Source: Euprymna scolopes (taxonomy: Eukaryota > Mollusca > Cephalopoda > Sepiida > Sepiolidae). From it: a stretch of DNA of 26,170 nucleotides. Below are positions 1 through 9,084 of this stretch, piece after piece. The position numbers and the translations under genes are program-made. The stretch lies in the NCBI GenBank assembly GCA_024364805.1, contig CM044491.1, forward strand, positions 92,541,812-92,567,981. The letters run 5' to 3'. The notes beneath the pieces were generated by a model. That model was not told where the DNA came from. It made no database searches and worked only from the letters and a program-made list of their open reading frames with translations. The number at the start of each line of letters is the position of its first letter. Positions within the stretch are counted from its first letter, which is position 1.

Positions 1-30
<30 letters not shown>
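1..30. repeat. (AT)15 microsatellite at window edge
   Basis: Pure AT dinucleotide run continuing off the left edge, so its true length is unknown. Confidence 0.97.
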
Positions 31-34
<4 letters not shown>

Positions 35-305
35 AATGGTTAAAATCATTGATTTCTTTTTACCTTCTCATTTGTTACCTATATGCTTTACAAAGCATTA
101 TAAAGAGTGTAGCGGAAATATCCAGCGCATTAAAAACCTTATAGTATATATGCTTATGAACGTATACAAATGGCAACGATGTTTTCATTTAACTAATTTT
201 AACTTGGCATTTTTTTACGTACCCTCATCAATTAATATGATCTAGACTGTTGCATATCTTGCTTTTAATGTACATCGTTTTCTTTTTCTTCTTTTTGTTT
301 TTGGA

Positions 306-455
306 ATGGCGAATTTGCAGCTACAACTGCAACACAGAGAGCTTTCCGAGTTAGAACACAGAGAGCTTTCCGAGTTAGAACGACATGATGCTGTTCCAGA
401 TAGCCAGTACAGCTATGGGTTCCAAATTTCAGAGTTATATGTTCAGCACTTTTAA
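306..455 (+). CDS. Short ORF with in-frame 24-bp duplication, unrecognised
   Basis: A 49-codon reading frame starts at the ATG at 306 (MANLQLQLQHRELSELEHRE at its start) and stops at 453-455. A 24-bp tandem duplication (332-355 and 356-379) stays in frame and repeats the eight residues HRELSELE, giving a glutamine/leucine-rich start and a short charged helix-like stretch. The second half (DAVPDSQYSYGF) is low in bias and looks plausibly coding. I do not recognise a family. No splice sites or promoter tie it to other exons. It may be a fragment of a retro-copied host gene or a chance ORF; the in-frame duplication is the only argument for coding. Confidence 0.15.
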   Translation: MANLQLQLQHRELSELEHRELSELERHDAVPDSQYSYGFQISELYVQHF

Positions 456-723
456 GAAAACCACCTGGAAGACCTCAAAGCGCTCGGACTCCGGACAGTG
501 TTCAAGCTGTAAGACTGTCTCTTACTCAGTCTCCAAAACGTCCAGCTCGCAAACATGCTTTTGCGTAGGGATTGTTTGATCGAACAGTCAGAAGAATTCT
601 ACACACTGATATGCAATTCCATCCATACAAATTAATGATTGCTCAGAATCTGCACGATTGCAACTGGGAAGATCGCATGTCAAAATTGCAGTAGATATTA
701 TTGGCCATCTTGTATAACAAGAT
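456..723. other. Unassigned sequence after the short ORF
   Basis: Moderately GC-balanced (phrases such as ctcaaagcgctcggactccg), with short open stretches in several frames, none with a recognisable product. It may belong to the same decayed copy as the ORF at 306, but I cannot show this. Confidence 0.3.
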
Positions 724-837
724 ATATGTAAAAACGTTATAAATCTACTGTTAATACTTTTAGTTTCTGTTATATATGTAAAAACGTTATATATGTAAAA
801 ACGTTATAACTCTACTGTTAATGCTTTTAGTTTCTGT
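724..837. repeat. Local tandem duplication, 47-bp unit plus 17-bp partial unit
   Basis: The 47-bp unit at 724-770 (begins atatgtaaaaacgttat) recurs at 791-837 with only two substitutions (a/c and a/g). A partial copy of its first 17 bp lies between them at 774-790. This is a young replication-slippage or unequal-exchange product. Confidence 0.9.
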
Positions 838-1655
838 AATTCGCGTTCAGCGATTGTAAATCGGAGGAGGGCAAGTATGTACATAACCCGACCGTCTGCA
901 TTTAGCAAAGTGATTACTCGTTTTCTCTCTGGTTTTGTAAATGTTTCCTATCCTCACATTCGAAATGTTTGAACGCGGTTTACAAACCTAAATTTACTGT
1001 ACAGTAAATTGTCTTAAAACTCCTTTAAAATATTACATATTCAGGACGTATTGTTGGAAGGCTACAATAATGAAGTTTTGTAGAAAAGCACCGCATTATA
1101 CGAGCCACGGTAATTGAATTATGACAATATTGACTTTGTATAAAAAAAGATTTTTCTTTTTAAGATTAAGATATGAAACCACTATAAACAAACAAAAAGA
1201 AATAAAATCATTCTTAGCAAGAAAATTTCAATAATATAGATTTTTTTTCTTTATAATGACGACATATTTTATCGAAAATAATTGATTGAAAACATTTGTT
1301 ATTTTGAAAAATTTTAATAAATAAGTGTCATTTTTAGTATTATCTTCAACATCGTCTGCTTATAGTTGATTGGTTATTGCCCAATATCCTCGGCTTTTTT
1401 TCGGGTGCTTTCCCGGAATTTTACGGTTAACTGCCGGAAGATGCTCACGCGACATTGGGCATTAGACTAGATACGTACCTATGAAAGTTGAGGTGAGTGT
1501 ATGTTATAAGATCAACAATGTCATGAGAGGTTCAGAATAGATGAGAAAACATTAGTTATCTTACATTGCAACCTCATGACTTGTCTTATATTTTTGAGTC
1601 ATGTGTAGACATGCGACTGTTTAATTCATTTCTTTATTGCCTCTCGAAAAGAAGC
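838..1655. other. Gene-free AT-rich stretch with one inverted repeat
   Basis: No ORF, tRNA or transposase similarity is visible. The only structure is the 8-bp inverted pair TGCCCAAT (1378-1385) / ATTGGGCA (1454-1461), which encloses a GC-richer 68-base segment with its own internal ccggaa/ctgccgg pairing. Confidence 0.4.
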
Positions 1656-1659
1656 AGAC

Positions 1660-1862
1660 GGACAACAACTATGGAATGCTTAGAATGCAGTTAGGAGATT
1701 CGAAGTTCCTATCCCGTCGCGGTTACCACCTGACGAAGGCCAGGGGAATAGTTGGTCAAAACGTCGTGAAACAACAACGAAAAGGTGAGGATAATAGTCC
1801 GCAATAAATAAATAAATTAATACATAATACTCATCTCAATAATGAACTCCAATTAGTTAAAT
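1660..1862 (+). repeat. SINE-tail copy without a tRNA head
   Basis: From about 1670 to 1862 the sequence is homologous to 2090-2262, sharing cttagaatgcagttagga, ttcgaagttcctatcccgtc and ggttaccacctgacgaag, followed by an AATAAATA-rich tail. It lacks the tRNA-like head of the right-hand copy, as expected for a 5'-truncated retroposed copy. The module agttggtcaaaacgtcgtga also occurs in a diverged form inside the right copy near 2053. Confidence 0.75.
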
Positions 1863-1948
1863 AATATGCACCATTCAGTACGGACCTGATTATTGAAGAT
1901 AAGATAATAAATAAACGTGGATTTATGAGACTAAAAAAACTCCAACCA

Positions 1949-2262
1949 TGATCGCCCGTGGCGCAGTGGATAGAGACCTTGAATCTCTACGGTTCCAGAT
2001 AAGCATTGTGTGAAGATTGCAGTTTCAATCATACCCAAAGTCGACCAGAGGCTTAGTTGGCCAAAAAAAACGTGAAAAAACAACTATGAAAGACAGTAAT
2101 TGCTTAGAATGCAGTTAGGATATTCGAAGTTCCTATCCCGTCGTGGTTACCACCTGACGAAGAAATAGTTGGCCAAAAGTGAAACAACAACTAAGCAGAT
2201 GAGGATAACAATCCACAATGAATAATAATACTCATTTCAATAAACATTCCAATTAATTAAAT
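1949..2262 (+). repeat. tRNA-derived SINE (copy with head)
   Basis: The head resembles a tRNA promoter: the A-box-like tggcgcagtggatagag starts at 1959, and the diverged B-box-like gcagtttcaatcatacc is near 2019. A body shared with 1660-1862 and an AATAATAAT-type tail follow. The expected role is a Pol III-transcribed, LINE-mobilised non-autonomous retroposon. The acceptor stem no longer pairs, so it is not a tRNA gene. Confidence 0.7.
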
Positions 2263-3380
2263 TCGTCAATTTTGTTTGTACACATGCAGAATAAATTCCA
2301 ATATAGAACAGATCGTAAAATCCTTGACAGCTATAGTTTAGGTGGAAGCAGCAATATAAGTGAACCGATGTGGTTTTGTAATAATTGAATGGTATAAATC
2401 AATTTCATCCTTTTGTGTCAATAATTAAGCGTTATTAATGTTATTATAAATGAAATGTTGTATGTTTTTAGGAAACTCGAATTTTGGTATGTCCTTCTAT
2501 CACAGCTATAATGTTGTTTACACCTCCATTAGAATTTAACTGTTGTCTTAAGATCAGGCTGTCCGAAGATATTGACTATTGTACTAAACTCCATTAAATA
2601 TTGATGTGATTGTTTTTTTTTTGTCTTTTTTTTTACCACACTTAATCGTGTTCTGAAAAAATCAAAAGCGGAAAGTATACGTTTCCGTAACAAAACTGCA
2701 CAACACATCGCAAATAAATATTAGATGACCTTAAGAACATTAAGCACACAAATCTATATTCAAAATGACCGCATTTTGCATTAGAAAAACGTTTGTATGC
2801 CTTTTAAAATAGAACTAAATAACTGTTATTTAAAAAAAAAAAAAAGCTTAGTTCAGAAAATTATTCTTTTACTTTGAAAATCTTGGGATTTGTTGTGGTT
2901 GGGATTTTAGGTCACCCCTTGGAATTCTCTTAGACGATATCAAAACCCAAACAGTCAACACAGGTGTTGGGTGGACGGGTACTATATATTAGTCGTGTGT
3001 AAATCCGAAATGAGGACAGCATTTTCTATCGCCGACCCAGAAAATACGAGATGAAACAGAAAACGCTGAAAGAGAATCCTGAGTCAGGTTTTAAAGTGGC
3101 GTAAGAGGGTTGGAAGAGTATTCAGACGGCAATTGAGTCGTACAGTAAAATACGCCACTCGAGGATTTGATGAACCGAAGCCTCTTAGCACGCAATTTCT
3201 CGAAACAGACACATATGATAGAAACTAAAATGAAAACGAAAACAAAATAAAACTTAAAAACAAACATAAGTATTAAGAATAAATGTATCTACTTCAAGAA
3301 CAGGAAATAACAAGCATCTACACACAAGAGAAAACGCTGACCTATTATTTCTAACATATATGTACATATACCTCCGAACA
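2263..3380. other. Gene-free stretch with A/T runs and a small stem-loop
   Basis: Homopolymer T and A runs (about 2610-2635 and 2832-2844) and no supported ORF. One perfect 9-bp inverted pair, agtggcgta near 3097 and tacgccact near 3150, could form a hairpin with a loop of about 45 nt. The part from 2900 to 3200 is richer in GC than its surroundings but shows no recognisable product. Confidence 0.4.
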
Positions 3381-3610
3381 TACAGGGTGTATCAAAAATG
3401 TACTCACAATTCGGATGGCGATAAACATTTATTTATAAGCATAGAGTGCTTTAATATAGCTTTAAATATAAAGGACAGCTTCAACTGAACAATCATGATC
3501 GCAGTTCTTCAAAAGTATTCTTGTTCAGACCACGCTGACAACGCGCACGAAACAATTTGCAAACGCAACGAAAGAGTTAAAGTTTGAGTACATTTTTGAG
3601 AAATCTTATA
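3381..3610. mobile_element. Mariner-type MITE
   Basis: A perfect 15-bp terminal inverted repeat, TCAAAAATGTACTCA (3392-3406) and its reverse complement at 3585-3599, bounds about 180 bp without coding capacity. The left tip reads TA-CAGGGTGTATC. That matches the CAGGGTG start and TA target of mariner elements, and the right tip is degraded. Length and lack of ORF indicate a non-autonomous, transposase-dependent element. Confidence 0.75.
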
Positions 3611-3750
3611 CATGCCTTCAATGCTATTTTGGAAATATGGTTATTCAAAGAAATTCCATATTTTTTGGTAAATTATTATTGCCACCTAACAAGAGGAAAA
3701 TAATCACTAAGAGAGTATATTGAATACAATATACAAAACACACAGACGCA

Positions 3751-3773
3751 CATACACACACACACACACACAC

Positions 3774-3831
<58 letters not shown>
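3751..3831. repeat. Compound (CA)n(TA)n microsatellite
   Basis: A CA run (about 3751-3773) is followed by about 28 TA units (3776-3831). The open frames across it are artefacts. Confidence 0.97.
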
Positions 3832-3835
<4 letters not shown>

Positions 3836-3979
3836 TTAGCACCTTTAACGGAAATCGTTACTTATCGTTGATCGCTTTCAGTTGAAATAACGCCGGTCAA
3901 TATAGCTTGTACGTGCAGATCATCATATAATGATTAGATCACTCTGACAGAGCTTAAATATTTACAATATTTCTCGCGC

Positions 3980-4333
3980 TTAACGGTGGCCGAATGGATT
4001 AGGTCTTTACTAATGGAGTCAGATATGGTTTCTGTTGCTGGGTTCGAATCTATCGAGCGGTGTTAATCATGACATCCTGCACTGATGTTCCTATTTACAA
4101 TGCCTCCCCATGGGACAGAGTTAGACATCAGGGTTGTTTTTTAACGTGGAGAAAAGGAACAAAAATAAAAATTGTCTCAGTCGTGAAGGATTTCTCCTCC
4201 ACTGACAGAGAACAAGAAATTGAAGTGCAGCATCTGAAGAACAGATACTACACTGTGATCTTCCTGCACTGATGTTTCCCGAAATGATGAAACACTAGTG
4301 TCTGTAGGTATTTAATAATTATTATAGTAAATG

Positions 4334-4337
<4 letters not shown>
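3980..4337 (+). repeat. tRNA-derived SINE interrupted by an insert
   Basis: The tRNA-like head has an A box, ggtggccgaatggattagg (from about 3985), and a good B box, ggttcgaatcta (from 4041). The tail (cgaaatgatgaaacactagt, then ttaataattattatag) runs into a long (TA)n. The body is split at 4090-4261 by unrelated sequence bounded by 15-bp direct repeats (next entry). The head resembles a type II tRNA (Leu/Ser-like), but it does not close into a cloverleaf. Confidence 0.7.
4075..4276 (+). mobile_element. Insert in SINE flanked by 15-bp TSD, coding-like
   Basis: TCCTGCACTGATGTT occurs at 4075-4089 and again at 4262-4276, in the manner of a LINE-type target-site duplication, with 172 bp between. 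The inserted DNA is open on the plus strand from within the SINE (ATG at 4060) to a stop at 4270-4272. The peptide is charged and protein-like (key stretches WRKGTKIKIVSVVKDF and [17 protein letters not shown]). I do not recognise it. There is no poly(A) tail, so it could be a truncated processed copy of a host transcript, part of a larger repeat, or an internal dimer of the SINE. Confidence 0.5.
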
Positions 4338-4429
<92 letters not shown>

Positions 4430-4450
4430 TGTGTGTATGTGTGTGTGTTT
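4338..4450. repeat. Long (TA)n(TG)n microsatellite
   Basis: About 92 bp of TA with one g interruption, then TG units. It follows the SINE tail directly, so it may have grown from that tail. Confidence 0.96.
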
Positions 4451-4613
4451 GGGAAGCGGGAAGCGGAAAAATCGACAATGTACAGCTCATCAGTACGGCT
4501 AGACAAGCAACTACCTCAATCCAGGATCGAAGCCTGATCGCCCAAACGACAGTTGGAGCTTCGAACCGTTGCGTTATACAGCTGCTGCTCCTTGCGCTAT
4601 ACGGCTGCTGCTA
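4451..4613 (-). repeat. tRNA-SINE family 2, copy A
   Basis: On the minus strand it reads gcagcagccgtatagcgcaa, then an A-box-like segment, a B-box-like gcttcgatcctgg, then ttgaggtagttgcttgtcta and gatgagctgtacattg. It shares this order with the copies at 4736-4886 and 13204-13362. The 5' end is duplicated: gctgctg preceded by ttgcg(t/c)tata occurs twice, at 4569-4588 and 4592-4611. Confidence 0.75.
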
Positions 4614-4735
4614 AGCTCAATTTGTTTACACAAAGAGCATCACTTCATAAGCTAATGGTAATTTATATATCACTTTCCAATATGCTCAACACAAGATAGG
4701 GAACATTATACACACAGTACTTTTTCACTGTTTCA

Positions 4736-4886
4736 TAGCTCATCAGTGCGACTAGACAAGCAACTACCTCAAGCTAGGATCAAAACCCGCCCAAACGACA
4801 GTCGCAGCCTCAATCGTTGCGCTATATGGCTGCTGCGGGCAGTGAATTAACAATGTTTGGATATTGTCAGAAGTACCTACGCCTAA
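4736..4886 (-). repeat. tRNA-SINE family 2, copy B
   Basis: Minus-strand copy with the same order of modules as copy A, diverged by point changes. Unlike copy A it shares a further ~45 bp at its 5' side with copy C (caaacattgttaattcac and ttaggcg). The repeat unit is therefore larger than the tRNA-like part, or copies B and C sit in the same host repeat. Confidence 0.75.
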
Positions 4887-4894
4887 TTTCTTTA

Positions 4895-4960
4895 TGTGTG
4901 TGTGCACGCGCGTGGGTGTGTGTGTGAAGGGAGAGGGGGAGAAGGAGAGAGTATATGCTT
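4895..4960. repeat. (GT)n and GA-rich simple sequence
   Basis: A GT run with a gcacgcgcgtg interruption, then gggagagggggagaaggagaga. Confidence 0.9.
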
Positions 4961-5700
4961 AATATTCTGATCTGTTTACCAAAACGTCCGTTGTTAAAAC
5001 ATCCGTTTAATAATATGTCTTTTTAAACAAAACGCTCTTATATGCGTTTGAAAACCTGCCATAACTTTTGCTTAATATTAGAGACTCAAATATAGGCAAA
5101 CCGAACCTATGGGGTGTTGGTATTCACAGCCATGTCCGTTTGAAATTTCATTTTCTTGCACACTATCGCATGGGAGGTAACTCTCTTAAATCAGAAATTC
5201 TTCTCAGCATTTCATTTGAACAACTATGACATCTATATTTTATATGAGCTAAATCAACGATTTCAATCTGATAATAATTCTATTCCTTCCAAAGCGTTTA
5301 TTATATGTTCGTATTTTATCAGTATTTTATAGTAATTACAAAACATATTATTGCAACTAAGGGAAGTCCCCGGTGCTTTCTTAATTACTATTTCTTTTAA
5401 TTAAACGTTTAAAATATCCGTGTTAGAATATTAATTGTCTATCCGGGCTAATATTATTAAAAGTAAACGATTCTTTGTTCTCGCGAGAAAATACTTCTTA
5501 CAGTCTCTTAAATTGTCTTTAAATAACTAAAAGGCCTGAGCATCAGCTTTCTTTATTTATACATGTAATAATTAAATAAACGTGTAGCAATTAAATTATC
5601 TTTTAAAAACAAGAAGAATAGGTGTCAACTAAACGTTACTCAAATCTATCAAAAGAATATATTTATTTTCTTCTTTATTTATGTAGTATTGGCGTTTTCC
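4961..5700. other. Gene-free AT-rich stretch
   Basis: No open frame of note, no structured RNA and no repeat copy recognised. Confidence 0.4.
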
Positions 5701-5702
5701 CC

Positions 5703-5875
5703 CTCAAACAAGGCACAGGGACGCTTATTCGTGAGAGGTTACTATTTGGGGTCAGGTTTGCGGGAATAATATTTATGGGGTTGGGCAGCAATATGTCTGT
5801 TTACATTACTCTTGAATTTTACATGTCAGTACAATCAGGAAAGCAGGGGCTCGAGAGAGAATTTCAAAGTGCTGC
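5703..5875 (+). repeat. Dispersed repeat X, copy 1
   Basis: Shares caaacaaggcaca, gtttac(a/g)ttac, cagga(a/c)agcagg and a following att(t/c)caaagt block with 10847-10985 in the same order. Copy 1 carries about 45 extra bases in the middle. Translated in the plus frame, both copies show VY(I/V)TLEF, hinting at an old coding origin. The family is not recognised. The 100-residue frame at 5622-5924 covers this repeat and is probably not a gene. Confidence 0.6.
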
Positions 5876-6350
5876 AATCCGAGGGAAACAACATTATTTG
5901 AGTAGAAGGCTTTACCGCATTTAGTGATCTCTACAATGTAGGGGTTAAATTTTGTGCTTATCAGGGATATTGCTGTCAGGGAGATACTAGAACTCGGACT
6001 TCCCCAGAACACTTTCCATTGAAATAAAACAGGCAAAAGGATCCATGTTTCGGCGATGAGACAGAGGTTGGAGTTTAGTTGATAGTTCATGACCAATTAG
6101 GTTGACAACTCATTTTGAACCCTGTATAGAGTCGGGAGACTAATGGAGGTGCACTAACCCAGCTTTGGGAACAATACTCTATTCATTGGCGAATCGTGAC
6201 CTTGTAGAGGTACAGGATACTCTCATGTGTGATTAGACTTTTAGCAGAAAAGAGAGCCCACTTTCCTCGCAGAGGCCTAAAATAGTATTTTTATGATTTG
6301 GAATAATTCATCGTAATTAGGTAAAATAAGGATCGTTTACTATAGTGGCA
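5876..6350. other. Unassigned, less AT-rich stretch
   Basis: Continues from repeat X without a clear boundary and may be more of the same element. The minus-strand frame 5806-6096 (96 residues) overlaps repeat X and has no recognisable motifs. Confidence 0.3.
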
Positions 6351-6354
6351 TCAG

Positions 6355-6531
6355 AGTGATTAGTAGGGCTATGACAACAGCATACTCTTTTCATTGTTTT
6401 GACTTTCGAGTGTATATCTGGCATAGCTAATCAACCGAGAACCACATCACTCTATGTAAAAGCATGATACCCAGTCGAGGGACAAAACAATGAAAAGAAT
6501 ATGCTGTTGTCATAGCGCTAGTGATTACTAG
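6355..6531. mobile_element. Foldback/MITE element with 42-bp inverted arms
   Basis: Arms 6368-6409 and 6475-6516 are inverted copies. The outer 34 bases (starting GCTATGACAACAGCAT) differ at one position, and three more mismatches lie in the inner 8. The loop is about 65 nt. The near-identical direct repeat AGTGATTAGTAG (6355-6366) / AGTGATTACTAG (6520-6531) flanks it like a target-site duplication. No ORF is present. A transcript across it would form a long, nearly perfect RNA duplex. It may be a DNA-transposon MITE or a retroposed hairpin. Confidence 0.75.
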
Positions 6532-8062
6532 CCAACATCTTTTAATAATTATATCAATTTCGGTTACAGAAGCAGAAGCGGCAAGTATGCCAATTATTTT
6601 GATATTATTTGGAATTTATTTGGTTTTAATGTACAATAGGTGCATGAAAGTAAAAAAAAAAGTTCTAGAAAATATAAAATAAAAAAGCACACGCTTAGGA
6701 AGAGCCTATGATATGATAATAATTTACATGAAAGCTTATGGAAAGTAAATAATAACGGAGTTTAAAAATTTTCTTTTGCAAATTCATATTAAAAAAATAA
6801 AATCAATAACATCTTTATAATCATGATATCGCACTTGGCTAATATAAATACTGTGCCACATCACGACTATTACCGTACCGAATCCCCTTCTGTTATTTAT
6901 TGTACGTATCTCTTTTTGATTAGCGTTCTTACAATGTTCATCCAAATGTCAGACAATCGACTGCAATTTAAAGGCACCGGTTGCTCTGTAAGAACGTTGC
7001 CCGTTCCTTTCATTTTTTTGCGCGTGGCTTTCATGATGTATTTAAATTTTTTTTGTTTAATCCTTCTTCATTCGGTATTTATAAGCTAGATAATGTTGAA
7101 AATGTTTAAGTTAATATTTATCTTCTCATCATTCATATCATATGACAGCAAATGCCCTTAAGTGCGGAAGCCAACCCATATAACAGACGCAGTAACAATG
7201 ACTGCTGAGTGAAACTAAAACCGCACTTAATAAACACGAAGCTAGAAGTATAATTGCTATATATTTAAATGAACTCATGACGTTTTAGATGATTTATCTA
7301 AAGAAACGTTGCTATAACACCAACACTAATAAACACAGTGCTTCTAACATTGGTTTGAGTGTAGGCGGTCTCGTAAAAAAGGACAATTCAGATCAAAGAA
7401 ATTAAACTCTCAGTATAATTATATGTATTGAGAAAGCAAATTTCAATTCTCCCTAAATCTCGTTGGCACATTTTGTGTCATAATACGTAGATTGCAAGAT
7501 GAGTTCAAACATATAGATTTTAACTAGAAACGCATGTATAGTATTTAAATCCTAATATTTTGAACACATTTATTCAAACAACTATAGTGTTCGATTCTCA
7601 TCTCAACAAAAGTTGTCACTCTCTCGGCCTGATTAAATATATGTTTATTTCGTGCATTTTCAATAAAGTGGATATTAAACTTCGTTACATGTAGTATATT
7701 TCATTCTCCATAGTTTTCTCTACTGTGTGTTTCCAGGATTTAGTCCTTCAATGAATAGTAAAGCTTTAACACACGTTGTAATCAAATCAAGCAATATTTA
7801 ATTACCTACAGAAAGTTAATGATTTATTTATTGGGGATGGTGTTTGTGTATATATATATAGAAAGTTACCGGGTCGAAGTCCATTCCGATGATTACGCAT
7901 AAACATAAGCATGTTTTAAATAATCATGTAAATAAACACTCTTTGTTTAAAACAAAACACAAACAAATTAACTGAGAAAATTAAATACGTTTAAATGTTT
8001 TAAACAAAATGAAAGTTCACGACGTTTTAAAATAAGTAAGTTTATATTAAATTCATACTAAT
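6532..8062. other. Gene-free AT-rich stretch with two small inverted repeats
   Basis: Short inverted pairs occur at 6923-6933/6987-6997 (gcgttcttaca / tgtaagaacgt) and 7158-7167/7221-7230 (ttaagtgcgg / ccgcacttaa), both with loops of 53 nt. The plus frame 6823-7089 (88 residues) has two hydrophobic stretches that could pass for membrane segments. It lacks coding-like composition and I do not call it. A short TA run lies near 7850. Confidence 0.35.
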
Positions 8063-8320
8063 TTAAATCAATTCCACCTGCACAATGACTAAGGGTTGGT
8101 TTCCTCTCCTGCGGCTGCACCTTTTTTTAAATTCCTTATCTTCCTCCTCCTGGTAAATGATGAGCAACATAGTTTTTAAAAATTTATCGGGCGAACAAGT
8201 TTCTGGAATAATAAAGATGAGAACGTCAGAATTCGTCGTACTCCGGTCTGTCGTGTATTTCCGTTTTGCAAGAAAAAGTGTGTGAGATGCCGTATCCCAA
8301 ATCATTGGAACGATTGTGAA
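8063..8320 (-). CDS. Coding-like minus-strand ORF, unrecognised
   Basis: The frame is open on the minus strand from about 8325 and has an ATG at 8305, giving an 80-residue product with balanced composition. It contains a hydrophobic/aspartate stretch (SDVLIFIIPETCSPDKFLK), then an acidic-basic run (YQEEEDKEFKKRCSRRRGN), and ends VIVQVELI. A possible splice donor (gtgcag|gtggaa) lies just before the stop, so it could be an exon. No Kozak, promoter or partner exon was found, and the family is unknown. It could be a chance ORF or a transposon fragment. Confidence 0.2.
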   Translation of the reverse strand, partial: FTIVPMIWDTASHTLFLAKRKYTTDRSTTNSDVLIFIIPETCSPDKFLKTMLLIIYQEEEDKEFKKRCSRRRGNQPLVIVQVELI

Positions 8321-8329
8321 AATGTTTAT

Positions 8330-9084
8330 TCTACGTCATTTCCTTATGCCTCTGAGCCAAAGATTCGCTGTCTTCGTATGCAGCACCTGAGTCTTCCTGT
8401 TTTTGGCGTCATTACTGCAGGGTAAAGAATAACTGTAGCTAAAGAGGAGAAATTCCTGCTTACATTACAAGTCTGATTCTTGTAAGCATTATGAAGTATG
8501 ATGAGTCGTTTAACAACGATAATAAAAAAAAAACATCAGCAATAACAACAACACTAGAAGCGGTCGCATAAACAGTTATTTCATCACATAAATGTCGAAA
8601 CAGAATAATTATTATCAACGATGAAATTATACGACTAGTTTAACAAATGTTGCTGTTTACATGTAACTGCTTTGTAGGTTATTGTCGGCTGATACGTTTC
8701 AAGTTAATTTTGTTCTACTGAACACAAACTATGCAAATAAACTGGAAATTAGAGAAACACCATCGTGCGAATATTTTATGTTCTACTTGCATTTTGGTGA
8801 TTTTCGATATTGAGAAAATGAAGCTATACTGTGGTTCGAATAAGACGACCATTTTGTTTTTTATCCCAATCTTACGCGTTCTACACTACCTATATTTTAA
8901 CAAAAAATAAAACAAAAACATACACTTTAAAATCACTTTAAATACAAAAAATATTCTAGAAAGGTATAAGAGTAAATTAGCTTGCCTTTCGTCATGTTTA
9001 CTTTCGTGTATCTATTTTATCATTTTCTTTTTTGCTTCGTTAGCTATTTTAGAACATAACGAAATATCTGAATAAGTTTTAGTC
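8330..9084. other. Gene-free AT-rich stretch
   Basis: A-rich runs near 8523 and scattered short repeats. Nothing coding or structured was recognised. Confidence 0.4.

Noticed and set aside
1949-2030. Functional tRNA gene
   Set aside because: The A box is good but the B box is degenerate and no cloverleaf closes; it is a SINE head.
3985-4060. Functional tRNA gene
   Set aside because: The A and B boxes are good, but acceptor and anticodon stems do not pair and a SINE body follows.
4248-4537. Three overlapping frames rich in repeated Tyr-Ile
   Set aside because: They are translations of the (TA)n/(TG)n microsatellite and the neighbouring SINE.
6823-7089. 88-residue two-membrane-segment protein
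   Set aside because: Hydrophobicity follows from T-rich DNA; there is no coding-like composition, homology or gene context.
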